From an uncultured Pirellula sp. (GTDB taxonomy: Bacteria; Planctomycetota; Planctomycetia; Pirellulales; Pirellulaceae), in the NCBI GenBank assembly GCA_903892355.1, contig CAITIE010000134.1, positions 1 to 64,000 on the forward strand: a DNA stretch of 64,000 nucleotides. The letters run 5' to 3'. A program made the translations under genes and the position numbers. Of this stretch, positions 1 through 8,292 are shown one piece after another. How positions within the stretch are numbered: position 1 is the stretch's first letter; the number at the start of each line of letters is the position of its first letter. The notes below the pieces were generated by a model. The model searched no databases and was not told the DNA's origin. It worked only from the letters and a program-made list of their open reading frames with translations.

Positions 1-446
1 GACTGTCGTGCTACTTTGGGCCCGCAATGGTGAGCAGTTGTCCTCAACTGCTCTCGCCAGGAGCTAAAAACGATCAAGACTTTCGTTCACCATCAAGCTT
101 GTCACCTTCGCCCAACCCCCATCACAGCCAGGATCTTTCGCAAGATCCACTACAAGCCTTTGCATTACTCTTCGCGTCTTCGCGCCTTCGCGTGAGGTTG
201 GATCGAGGGCTAACGACCAGCGATCGCGAACCCCTTCACGACAGAGACTGTCGTGCCACGATGAGACCGCAATGGAGAGCAGTTGTCCTCAACTGCTCTC
301 GCCAGGAGCTAAAAACGATTAAGACAATCGTTCACCATCAAGCTTGTCCCCTTCGCCCAACCCCCATCACAGCCAGGATCTTTTGCAAGATCCACTACAA
401 GCCTTTGCGTTACTCTTCGCGTCTTCGCGCCTTCGCGTGCGATCGA
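1..446. repeat. 245-bp-period tandem direct repeat with internal hairpins
   Basis: Two copies of a roughly 200-bp sequence, at about 1-201 and 246-446, are nearly identical; the first may extend left of the window. Each contains a perfect hairpin GAGCAGTTG-tcct-CAACTGCTC (32-53 in copy 1; extended to 11-bp arms at 275-285 and 290-300 in copy 2), a short AACGA/TCGTT hairpin, and GGATCTT-nnnn-AAGATCC (131-148 in copy 1). Each ends in a triplicated CTTCGCG motif. Several differences between copies fall in loops or unpaired parts. No convincing gene is present. It is a non-coding repeat of unknown role; a structured RNA is possible but unproven. Confidence 0.8.
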
Positions 447-626
447 TCAGGAGTTGCTGCCCCTCATCGATTTCCTCGCGAGGAATCAGCCAACTGTTAC
501 CGTCGCCGGAAGGTGGTGATATCCACCGTCGCGATCGCCGCTTCGCTTCAAACTTCAGCGTAGTGACGTGTTCAAATCATTCTGGAGTGGGGAGTGGAGT
601 CACCGGAAGTCCTTGCAGGTGAGGCA
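447..626. other. gene-free stretch downstream of rtcB
   Basis: Together with the repeat this makes about 620 bases without a supported gene. The frames that are open here have no ribosome-binding site and no recognisable protein. I see no clear hairpin-plus-T-run terminator for the minus-strand operon that ends at 627. Confidence 0.5.
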
Positions 627-2033
627 TCAATCCTCTGCAGGACTGCCGTCTTCGCACATTTTGACAATCTTCGGGTCGAATCGTGCGAGCACATCGACCA
701 GATCCGTTTGAGCGGCCATCACACGATGGATGTCCTTGTAGACACCAGGTGCTTCGTCCGCTCCCGCGGAGATGACACGTACACCTTTATTGCTCAAGTC
801 ATTTCGGACCGCTTTCCAGGTGTACTTGTCTTTTGCCGCTCGTCGGCTCATGCAGCGTCCTGCACCATGGGAAGCCGACGCCAAGCTGGCCGCGTTGCCT
901 TTTCCTCGGACGACGAACCCTGGTGTCGCCATGGAACCTGGGATCACCCCCAAGACTCCAGGCCCAGCCGGTGTCGCACCCTTGCGATGCACGATCACCT
1001 CGCGTCCACCATGGGTCTCCTTCCATGCGAAGTTATGGTGGTTTTCCACGCCAGCGATCACCCGAGCACCGAGCAGTTTGGAAACCAAGCGATGGATCAC
1101 ATCGTGGTTGGCAGCCGCATAATCCCCCATCAAATTCATTGCAGCCCAGTACTCTTGGCCGGCTTCACTGTCCATGTCCAACCATGCCAAGTATCCAAAG
1201 CTATCCTGATACTTTTTCGGAAGGCGTGAGCGCGCGATGCTACTGTATACCGAGCAGACTGCAGCACCCGTACCACGGCTACCGCTGTGGCTCAGGAGCG
1301 CCGTATAGACACCCGCGTCGAGCCCCAATTCGGAGCATCGGTGACTGAGGGTCAGCGTACCGAACTCCACAAAGTGATTTCCGGAACCGCTGGTTCCCAG
1401 TTGCTTCCGAGCGATATCTTTCTTCTCGCGCGTGGTACGGGTCACGCTCCAATCCTCATCCATCACCGGATGGTCTTGCGGCGTCGCATGCTCCGAACCG
1501 ATCCCGAATCGGGTACCGCGTTGCAACGCATCCTCAAACCGAGACTCTTGGTTCTTCAAGTTTTCAGGAGCGACATCGAGGACCGATAGTTTCATACGGC
1601 AAGCGATATCAACACCGACCGCGTAGGGTACAACCGCATTGTCGAGTGCGAGCACACCACCGATCGGTAGACCATAGCCCACGTGCGCATCGGGCATCAA
1701 TGCCGCACCGATCGCCATCGGCAATCGGCAGGCTTGTTCCATCTGAACGTGCGCTCCCGGGTCGATATCTTCACCCCACGTTGGGTAATCGATCTGCGTT
1801 TCAGACCGATCTCCGAATCCATCATCGGCAAGACTAGCTGCCACTTCCTTTGCCAAATCCCCCCAATGCGGATCGGCCAAGAAAGGAACTGGATCCGCAA
1901 CGATCGACTTGATCTCAGCCTTAATGTCTTTACCCCGGATCCCTTGATCGCTGACCATTTTTTGAATTGCGACGATGGCAGCAGGGATGCATTCGCTAGG
2001 CAATCCTAGTTTTTCCAATTGGCGTGCGTTCAT
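627..2033 (-). CDS. rtcB: RtcB-family RNA ligase
   Basis: RtcB joins RNA ends carrying 2',3'-cyclic phosphate or 3'-phosphate to 5'-OH ends, using GTP and Mn2+. Visible signatures are PDAHVGYGLPIGG, VGVDIACRM (metal-ligand Cys kept, though the usual GCG is ACR), GTSGSGNHFVEFG, HSGSRG, an NHH triad, and SASHGAGR with the His that becomes guanylylated in known RtcB. The product is about 468 residues, normal for the family. The frame is open to a GTG at 2141, overlapping the upstream gene, but the ATG at 2033 is preceded by GGAAGAG at good spacing while the GTG has no clear site, so I chose 2033. It is the last gene of the RNA repair operon, 82 nt after pnkp. Enzyme identity is secure; the start is not. 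Confidence 0.93.
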   Translation of the reverse strand: MNARQLEKLGLPSECIPAAIVAIQKMVSDQGIRGKDIKAEIKSIVADPVPFLADPHWGDLAKEVAASLADDGFGDRSETQIDYPTWGEDIDPGAHVQMEQACRLPMAIGAALMPDAHVGYGLPIGGVLALDNAVVPYAVGVDIACRMKLSVLDVAPENLKNQESRFEDALQRGTRFGIGSEHATPQDHPVMDEDWSVTRTTREKKDIARKQLGTSGSGNHFVEFGTLTLSHRCSELGLDAGVYTALLSHSGSRGTGAAVCSVYSSIARSRLPKKYQDSFGYLAWLDMDSEAGQEYWAAMNLMGDYAAANHDVIHRLVSKLLGARVIAGVENHHNFAWKETHGGREVIVHRKGATPAGPGVLGVIPGSMATPGFVVRGKGNAASLASASHGAGRCMSRRAAKDKYTWKAVRNDLSNKGVRVISAGADEAPGVYKDIHRVMAAQTDLVDVLARFDPKIVKMCEDGSPAED

Positions 2034-2115
2034 GTTCTCTTCCAGTTGGCGACCGATTCGCCAAGCAAGCATTCGATCTAAATTTTTTTCGATAATGGTT
2101 TTGTCCAGGAACAAG

Positions 2116-4731
2116 TCACAGTCGGGGGTCGACCGGTTCACTTTCTAAGGCCAACACGCCAAAAACACATTCGTGGACTTTGCGTAATGGTTCGCCCCGA
2201 ACGAATCGGTCCAGGCCTTCCAATCCTAGGGCAAATTCTCGGATCGCCAACGAACGTTTCCGTCCCAACCCACGGCTCCTGAGCCGAGACAGGTTTTCCG
2301 GCGCATCGTAATCCGGCCCATAAATAATACGAAGGTATTCCTTGCCACGGCATTTAACAGCGGGTTGCACAATCCCATTTTTGTTCCGAACCACCCATTC
2401 CAGTGGTTTGATGACCATCCCTTCTCCGCCACTAGCGGTCAGCGTCTCCCACCATTGGGTCCCCTGAGCGACACTTGCCGTGTCTTCGGTATCCACGATT
2501 AGATACGGAGTCGCCAGGAGCAATTGGGAATTCTGGTGGCAAATCCGGGCAATGGTTTCCATATGCCAACGATGATCCCGATCGGTGTGGACGCGTCCTT
2601 CGGTGGCCAGCAAATGGAAGGGGGCGATCTTGTAGTCTGCGATCGAATCAATTCGCCAGCAGTAGTGCCGGTAGGCTTGCACATAATCCCGAACGGCATG
2701 AGTGCGGTACGCGAACCGATCCCGCATGGAGACGAGGGACGTAGCCCCATCGCTCCCTCCGAGTCGCCCTAGTCGCTCGATGGCTTCGTCGATCGAATGC
2801 ATCGCGCGGTCCAGCGACCATTCACCCACGGCGCCCACCGCTGCGTATTGAGTTCGCAACAACTCCTGGGCCTTGGCAGACCAAGGCATGATCTCGCAGT
2901 CCAAGCAGACCCAAGTTGTGTTGAACTCCTCCCAAAACCCAGCGTTAGTGAGGGCATCGCGAAGTTGCTCGAGCAACTTCAATTCGACCTCGGAATCTGG
3001 AAAGAATCTGCGGCCGGTTCGCGTGTAAATCATTCCAAGCTCACCGGAGGTCACACCAAACCGTTTTGATGCGGATTCAGGGTCTCGGCAAACGACGACC
3101 ACGCTCCGCGATCCCATATGCTTCTTTTGACAGATAACATGCTTTACTCCTTCCTCGCGAAAGTAGGCAAAACCTTCCGCGGGATGCTCCAAGAGTCCAG
3201 GCTCATTGGAGGTGGCACAAGGGGACATGGTCGGTGGCAAATAGACCAACCATTTTGGGTTGGCCGCAAAACGGCTCATGACCTCGAGGGCCGCGGTTCC
3301 ATTCTCCTCGCGAATCGTGATATTCCTGGACAACTGAGTCGCGATGATTCGCTTGCCAGTAACATCCTCCAAATCGAGGACATCATCGATTAAATGCTGT
3401 GCAGTCCGGCCTTGCATGTTTTCCTTGAGGAATGGACGCGACGGCTCGCAGTAGGTTTGGTTGGCCGGTACCGAAACGAGTTCACGTTCGGGGAAACGAA
3501 GGGCCGTAAGGCGGCCACCGAACACGCAACCTGTGTCGATGTTGATTGTTCGATTCACCCATTCCGGATCTGGGACAGGAGTGTGACCGTAGACGACGTG
3601 GGCACTCCCTCGGTACTCGGCGGCCCAGTTGCAACGGACGGGCAATCCGAACTCATCGGTTTCTCCGGTCGTTTCACCAAACAGTGCGAACGCTCTCACC
3701 GCGGCGGAACCTCGCCCGTGAAATTCTTCCTTCAAGCCAGCATGTGCGACGACGATCTTTCCATCGTCAAGGACATAGTGACTGACCATTCCGTCAAGAA
3801 ATTCGCATAACTCACGGCAAAAAGGATCTTTGATTCCAGCATCGAGCCCATCGATCTCAGCAAGTGTCTGCGCCAAACCGTGAGCGATCTTCACATCGCT
3901 GCCGTTGAGTTTGCGCAGCAACTTCATGTCGTGGTTTCCCGGCACGCATAGCGCAGAACCATGATCAACCATCGTTGCCACTAGGCGCAAGGTATCTACG
4001 ACGCGCGGGCCGCGATCGACCAGATCCCCAACGAAGACCGCCTTGCGTCCCTCTGGATGGGCAAATACGGTTGGGGCACGCAACACCGAATCCAGTTGTC
4101 CTGCCATGGGCTGAACCGTGTAACCCAATTGAACCAGCAAGGACTCCAATTCATCGCAACATCCATGAACATCTCCGATGAAATCAAATGGTCCATGCTC
4201 GGATTTTTTGTTGCACCATAGAGGCACACGTTCCACCGTCGCGCTCTCGACGATTTCCTCGGAACTCAAGACAAAGACGTCGCGAAACCCCTCTCGTCTC
4301 AAATCCCTCAAGGAGCGTCGCATTTGCGATCGCTGTTGACGAATGACATGCGGACCAAAGTTACGATCCTCTCGGCTGTGGTTACGCTGTTGGCATACAG
4401 ACTCCGGTAGATCGAGCACGATGGCGATTGGCAAGCAATGATGGGCTCTGGCCAATTGCACCAATGGCCTCCGTGATTCTGGTTGGACGTTCGTTGCATC
4501 GACGACCGTCAACCGACCTCGAGATAATCGTTTGGATGCCAGGAAATGCAATACCTCAAACGCGTCCGGCGTTGCAGATTGGTTGTTTTCATCATCGGAG
4601 ACCAATCCGCGGCAATAGTCCGAAGAAAGGACCTCCGTGGGCCGAAAATGCTTACTCGCAAAACTGCTTTTCCCGGAACCGCTCGGTCCGATCAACACAA
4701 CGAGCGATAATTCTGGAACTTGAATCCTCAT
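2116..4731 (-). CDS. pnkp: polynucleotide kinase-phosphatase-ligase (bacterial Pnkp), RNA end healing and sealing
   Basis: A three-module RNA repair enzyme of 871 residues. Residues about 1-170 are the 5'-OH kinase, with P-loop GPSGSGKSS at 15-23. About 180-400 is a binuclear metallophosphoesterase that removes 2',3'-phosphates, with GDVHGC, GDLVDRGP, GNHD and AHAG. The rest is an ATP-dependent adenylyltransferase/ligase with nucleotide-binding Lys in KHMGSR, motif IV EGMVIKPL and motif V near KCRGKEYLRIIYGPDY. All catalytic motifs I can check are intact and the length is typical of full-length bacterial Pnkp. The ATG overlaps the stop of the upstream rlaP-like gene by 4 nt (ATGA) and has a GAGGTGA site. 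In characterised bacteria Pnkp acts with Hen1, which is four genes' span upstream in this operon. Confidence 0.95.
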   Translation of the reverse strand: MRIQVPELSLVVLIGPSGSGKSSFASKHFRPTEVLSSDYCRGLVSDDENNQSATPDAFEVLHFLASKRLSRGRLTVVDATNVQPESRRPLVQLARAHHCLPIAIVLDLPESVCQQRNHSREDRNFGPHVIRQQRSQMRRSLRDLRREGFRDVFVLSSEEIVESATVERVPLWCNKKSEHGPFDFIGDVHGCCDELESLLVQLGYTVQPMAGQLDSVLRAPTVFAHPEGRKAVFVGDLVDRGPRVVDTLRLVATMVDHGSALCVPGNHDMKLLRKLNGSDVKIAHGLAQTLAEIDGLDAGIKDPFCRELCEFLDGMVSHYVLDDGKIVVAHAGLKEEFHGRGSAAVRAFALFGETTGETDEFGLPVRCNWAAEYRGSAHVVYGHTPVPDPEWVNRTINIDTGCVFGGRLTALRFPERELVSVPANQTYCEPSRPFLKENMQGRTAQHLIDDVLDLEDVTGKRIIATQLSRNITIREENGTAALEVMSRFAANPKWLVYLPPTMSPCATSNEPGLLEHPAEGFAYFREEGVKHVICQKKHMGSRSVVVVCRDPESASKRFGVTSGELGMIYTRTGRRFFPDSEVELKLLEQLRDALTNAGFWEEFNTTWVCLDCEIMPWSAKAQELLRTQYAAVGAVGEWSLDRAMHSIDEAIERLGRLGGSDGATSLVSMRDRFAYRTHAVRDYVQAYRHYCWRIDSIADYKIAPFHLLATEGRVHTDRDHRWHMETIARICHQNSQLLLATPYLIVDTEDTASVAQGTQWWETLTASGGEGMVIKPLEWVVRNKNGIVQPAVKCRGKEYLRIIYGPDYDAPENLSRLRSRGLGRKRSLAIREFALGLEGLDRFVRGEPLRKVHECVFGVLALESEPVDPRL

Positions 4732-5516
4732 GAATCACCTCGCACGGAATCGACGGCTGCTAAGCGGATACGTACCAATAGGTCGTTCAGTTCCCGGGTG
4801 CAACTCGGCTGCTCTGGCAATTGGCAATCGGCATGCGATTGTTCCAATACACTAACCAATCGAGCGAACTCCTTGGCATGAAACTCCATGTCCGCGTGAT
4901 CGAGAACCTCTTTTTCCTTCCCTGTCGTTTTTCTCGCGATCAAATCAGGAACATAAGGGAGTCGATACTCCTCGTTGAGCGAGGACAAGTTCGCTTCGAT
5001 CTTACCGGTTTTCATCAAATGGATACCCGTCAAAAGAACCCGATAGACATAAAGTAGCGGTTTGACTCGGGGCGGATCTTCCTTTTGAAATAGTCGCCAC
5101 TGGGTATCTGCAAATCCCAGGTAATGGAACGCGTGATGACGGGTGATGCACCCGGTTGCCAAAGACCTGAGCTCTTCGTGCTCGGGGGATGACTGAACCA
5201 CCCAAGGTGATAGCAACTGTTCCAGCACGTAGCCGTTCCGCTTGAGCATCAATTTGAAGAATTTTTCGGCGTCGTGCGTCACCAGATCGATTTCCATACC
5301 ATCGTAAACTCCCGATTTTTCCACGGTCTCATCTCGCTGTCCCAAGCCGACGACGTGGTTGAGCGGCAAAATGTGAACTCCGCGCAAGTCAAAATCTGAG
5401 TCGGGGGAGGGGAACCCATAGAGGTGGGCGCCGCTGATCGTCGCGAAAAGCAAAGGATAAGGATGGCGTTCGACTTGCTTGAGCAAGCATGGGTGGGAAG
5501 TCAGGGAATGGTTCAT
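4728..5516 (-). CDS. RlaP-like nucleotidyltransferase (polymerase beta superfamily), second copy
   Basis: A 262-residue protein with the minimal nucleotidyltransferase signature SGAHLYGFPSPDSDFDLRG followed by EIDLVTHD and a helical segment ending LEQLLSP, matching the RlaP family of RNA-repair-linked polymerase-beta-fold enzymes. The two Asp of SDFD plus the Asp in EIDLV would bind metal. Family members are predicted to add nucleotides to damaged RNA ends; the substrate here is inferred. The frame is open to 5666, but the ATG at 5516 overlaps the upstream stop in an ATGA arrangement and the extra N-terminus looks like shadow sequence, so I chose 5516. It sits between its paralogue and pnkp, overlapping both by 4 nt, which argues for coupled translation. 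Confidence 0.85.
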   Translation of the reverse strand: MNHSLTSHPCLLKQVERHPYPLLFATISGAHLYGFPSPDSDFDLRGVHILPLNHVVGLGQRDETVEKSGVYDGMEIDLVTHDAEKFFKLMLKRNGYVLEQLLSPWVVQSSPEHEELRSLATGCITRHHAFHYLGFADTQWRLFQKEDPPRVKPLLYVYRVLLTGIHLMKTGKIEANLSSLNEEYRLPYVPDLIARKTTGKEKEVLDHADMEFHAKEFARLVSVLEQSHADCQLPEQPSCTRELNDLLVRIRLAAVDSVRGDS

Positions 5517-6463
5517 GGCAGTCCAGGTTCTAATGCAGCGCGGCGTGCGCGAATCAAAAACGCGTCGGCGCGATAATGGTCGGGGCGTTCGGGAAGTCGG
5601 GTATGGGCAAATGCGGTACTGAAGTCTCGATGAAGACTCAGTCGCAAGGCCTCGATCTCTTGCCAATCCAATTCACCGCGTTTGATCGCGAGCAAGGTAT
5701 CGCGATGCGATCCAACGTCCACCGGGACATAAGCATGCTTGAGAACATCGATGCCCGAAATCAGCAATCGGATCAAATGCATTGCATGCTTCCATTTTAC
5801 GGAGCCTTTGTTCCTGATATCGGACTCCATTTTTTTGAATTGCGATGCAACGTATCCGTTGTAGGTTTGAAAGACTAGCTTTGAAAGAAACATCTCGCGA
5901 GAATTTATCAACTCTTGTGCGAGCGGAGTTACCTTTTCAACCAGCGGGGAATAGAGACACTCGAGTACATTCGGGTTCGCTTTGAGAGCCAAGACAATAA
6001 ACTTCTGGAGTTCCCAGTAAGCTTCCTGGGTCTCGTGGCACTCGATTTGTTCAGGGACACCGGATAGAGACCAATGCGCATCTGCTGATGGCAGGAAAAA
6101 GCCGCGGCGATCGATATCGGATGCGTCATCTGCAAGCCCATAGGCTTGGGAGCCGATGATGCACTGAAACAGGACGCGATCGTACCATTCGCTGGTATCG
6201 AGCGGTGCCACGGAATCCTCGATACTTCCCGCTTGATATTTCACCAACATCGTGATTTCGTACGGCAGCAACGATTCCTCGATCCCGTCGAGGAATCGGA
6301 CACGGTACGAATGGCTCCGATCCACCGGTGACTCAATCACTGTACCTACGGTACCTCGTGGATGAACCACACCACCTTCATGGTTACACACGTTGCGCAG
6401 CAGAACGATGTGGGTTCCTTCCGCGATGATCAATTTACGGTAAGCATCCGATCGATCAGACAA
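5513..6463 (-). CDS. RlaP-like nucleotidyltransferase with N-terminal beta-barrel-like domain, first copy
   Basis: About 316 residues. The C-terminal two thirds carries GSQAYGLADDASDIDRRG and a segment ending NPNVLECLYSP, the RlaP-type polymerase-beta nucleotidyltransferase core; the third acidic position appears to lie in IECHETQE. The N-terminal 80 residues (HIVLLRNV, GTVGTVIESP, YRVRFLDG) read as a small SH3/KOW-like barrel absent from the second copy, plausibly RNA binding. No ATG fits: the frame opens with TTG at 6508, and I prefer the TTG at 6463, which follows GGGGG by 9 nt and overlaps the hen1 stop by 8 nt. Function in RNA end processing is inferred from family and operon. Confidence 0.82.
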   Translation of the reverse strand: MSDRSDAYRKLIIAEGTHIVLLRNVCNHEGGVVHPRGTVGTVIESPVDRSHSYRVRFLDGIEESLLPYEITMLVKYQAGSIEDSVAPLDTSEWYDRVLFQCIIGSQAYGLADDASDIDRRGFFLPSADAHWSLSGVPEQIECHETQEAYWELQKFIVLALKANPNVLECLYSPLVEKVTPLAQELINSREMFLSKLVFQTYNGYVASQFKKMESDIRNKGSVKWKHAMHLIRLLISGIDVLKHAYVPVDVGSHRDTLLAIKRGELDWQEIEALRLSLHRDFSTAFAHTRLPERPDHYRADAFLIRARRAALEPGLP

Positions 6464-8015
6464 TTTCAAAAACCCCCATCTGCGTCGGGGAGCCTCGATC
6501 CGTATCAATAGGCCCTACTGGAAGCAATCGGACGCGATAGCCGTAGCGATTGCAGATCGATTCCGACCACGTGCTAAACTGAGAGCGATTCCATTCGAAC
6601 CGATGGTCTGCGTGGCGAAACGCGCCTGATGGAAGTGATTCCCACACCGAGTTGTATTCTTGATTGGGAGTTGTCACGACCACGGTTTTAGGGCGTGCAA
6701 ATTCAAAGACCACCCGTTCGAGCGCAACCAGCCGATCCGGATCCAAGTGCTCGATGACCTCGACCACGATCGCAGCATCGTAACCGTTCAACCGTTTATC
6801 TCGATAGATCAACGACCCATGGATCAACTCAACGCGGCTTCGTTGGCGTTCTGTCAATCGTGCTAGCCGAAGTCGTCGGCTGGCGATTTCCAAGGAACGG
6901 ATGGAGACATCCATCCCCACGATGCGATCAATCTGTCGTTCCTCCAGCAGTTGCTTGACCAATTTCCCCTCGCCGCACCCGAGATCTAAAACCGATTTCG
7001 CTCCCGATTGACGGATGGCATCGATGACCGCATCGTAGCGCTGCTGATTCAAACTCCGAGCGATGGCATTTTCGGCGTAATCGCTGTCCGGACGATCGCT
7101 TTTGGGATCGATTGCCCCATGGATCGCTTTCCCGTTACTTGTTGCGTCGCTACTGGCAATCGTTTCACTGGCAATCGTTTCACTGGCAATCGATGCACTG
7201 GCAATCGATGCACTGCCTATGGATTCGGTGTCTAACGATTCGGTGTCTTGCGAGTCCGAATCCATATCCAACTCGCTACGAACTTCTTCGTCGGAGAGTC
7301 GAGCGAGCGCATCTCGGACCAATCCTGGGCGATGTCGCAAGTACCTTCGGGTGATTTCGATTTTCTCAGGATGGGTTTCCAACCATCCGGCACCCTTGGC
7401 GAGAAGCTTTTCGATTTCATCGGGGCCTACGAAGTAATGCTTCACGTTGTCGAAGACAGGAATGAGCACGTAGAGATGGGCGAGAAGTTCCGCGATGGTT
7501 TTCTTACCGCGCAAAACAACGCGGTAATAAGGGCTTTGCCCCCACTCGGGAAATTCCGAGTCGAGAAGCCGTCCTTCGGCGGTCACCGAGTATCCCAGCG
7601 GTTCGAACAATCGAGGAACCATCGCTATATCCCCGCGCACGGCGAGCGTATCGAGTGTCGCCGTTAGTTGGAACGATTCCGTGACCAGTTCAGGAATGTC
7701 TCGACATCGACCTGCCAGCGCAGACCCGAAGACTTGGGACAGCGCGACACTCATGAACGACGAGGCGGTGAACGGTCGATCATTGACATATTGCTCGAGA
7801 AGAAAACTGCTGTCTTTGTTTTTACCGCGCACCATAGCGATCGGGTCTACCTCCAAGAGCAAGCAAGCCACGCAGCGGTCCTGTTCTACCACTGGGTAAA
7901 AAACATGAGCCGTGCCAAAGCTCATCTCGAACGATTGAACGCGGTCAGGGTGCTTGTGGAGAAGATAACTGAGCTGGGGAGCTTTTTCCGAGGTGACATC
8001 GATGGTTAAGAGCAT
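6456..8015 (-). CDS. hen1: 3'-terminal RNA ribose 2'-O-methyltransferase Hen1
   Basis: Hen1 methylates the 2'-OH of the 3' end of damaged RNA before Pnkp seals it, which protects the repaired site from being cut again. The roughly 519-residue protein has the N-terminal bacterial Hen1 domain (residues 1-240), a low-complexity Ser/Ala/Ile-rich linker (about 260-310), and a C-terminal SAM methyltransferase with VLDLGCGEGKL, the metal-binding EVIEHL motif and a downstream RHADHRFEW that supplies the other His ligands. The ATG at 8015 has AGGAAAG upstream and begins the conserved MLLTIDVT; a longer frame to 8060 is unlikely. It is the promoter-proximal gene of the repair operon. The linker is longer and more repetitive than usual because of a 15-bp tandem repeat. 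Confidence 0.94.
   Translation of the reverse strand: MLLTIDVTSEKAPQLSYLLHKHPDRVQSFEMSFGTAHVFYPVVEQDRCVACLLLEVDPIAMVRGKNKDSSFLLEQYVNDRPFTASSFMSVALSQVFGSALAGRCRDIPELVTESFQLTATLDTLAVRGDIAMVPRLFEPLGYSVTAEGRLLDSEFPEWGQSPYYRVVLRGKKTIAELLAHLYVLIPVFDNVKHYFVGPDEIEKLLAKGAGWLETHPEKIEITRRYLRHRPGLVRDALARLSDEEVRSELDMDSDSQDTESLDTESIGSASIASASIASETIASETIASSDATSNGKAIHGAIDPKSDRPDSDYAENAIARSLNQQRYDAVIDAIRQSGAKSVLDLGCGEGKLVKQLLEERQIDRIVGMDVSIRSLEIASRRLRLARLTERQRSRVELIHGSLIYRDKRLNGYDAAIVVEVIEHLDPDRLVALERVVFEFARPKTVVVTTPNQEYNSVWESLPSGAFRHADHRFEWNRSQFSTWSESICNRYGYRVRLLPVGPIDTDRGSPTQMGVFEIV
7153..7212 (-). repeat. four 15-bp tandem repeats inside hen1
   Basis: Two copies of CTGGCAATCGTTTCA and two of CTGGCAATCGATGCA (plus-strand reading) run head to tail, in frame, and encode the SIASA/TIASE linker of Hen1. 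Two more 15-bp near-repeats (ATTCGGTGTC core) follow at about 7221-7250. Period 15 keeps the reading frame, so copy-number change would alter only linker length. Confidence 0.9.
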
Positions 8016-8172
8016 GATCGAGGGACGCTTTCCTATCGATTTCCTGTGGTCAGGCAACACTGCCGATGGTGAGTCTCACGCTGCGGGGCTGGTAACTCTA
8101 CACCGACACTCGCCGCATCCAGCGCATCGCACACACAGCTGATTTTCAACGAGCGACTTCAGCGGAGCCTAT

Positions 8173-8200
8173 TCTAGACAATGCCCAGTCCTATCGGTTC
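8173..8200 (-). promoter_or_regulatory. candidate ECF (RpoE-like) promoter for the RNA repair operon
   Basis: Reading the minus strand, GAACC (from 8200) is followed 18 nt after GAAC by TCTAGA (8178-8173). This matches the GAAC-N18-TC layout of RpoE-type promoters. It lies between the ECF sigma gene and hen1 and would give a leader of about 150 nt. The match is to short motifs, so chance is a real possibility. Confidence 0.35.
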
Positions 8201-8292
8201 GGGCAATAACGCACCGTATCGAAGAAAACGGTGTCGAAAGAATGAGCACGTGAGCGTTCGCGTGGCTGCAGCGAGCCAAGGTTGCAGCGAGC

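Noticed and set aside
27-563. Open frames across the 245-bp repeat
   Set aside because: The two copies are read in different frames, the product has no plausible composition, and the hairpins explain the sequence better.
2034-2141. GTG start of rtcB overlapping pnkp
   Set aside because: Kept as an alternative only; no ribosome site there, while ATG 2033 has one.
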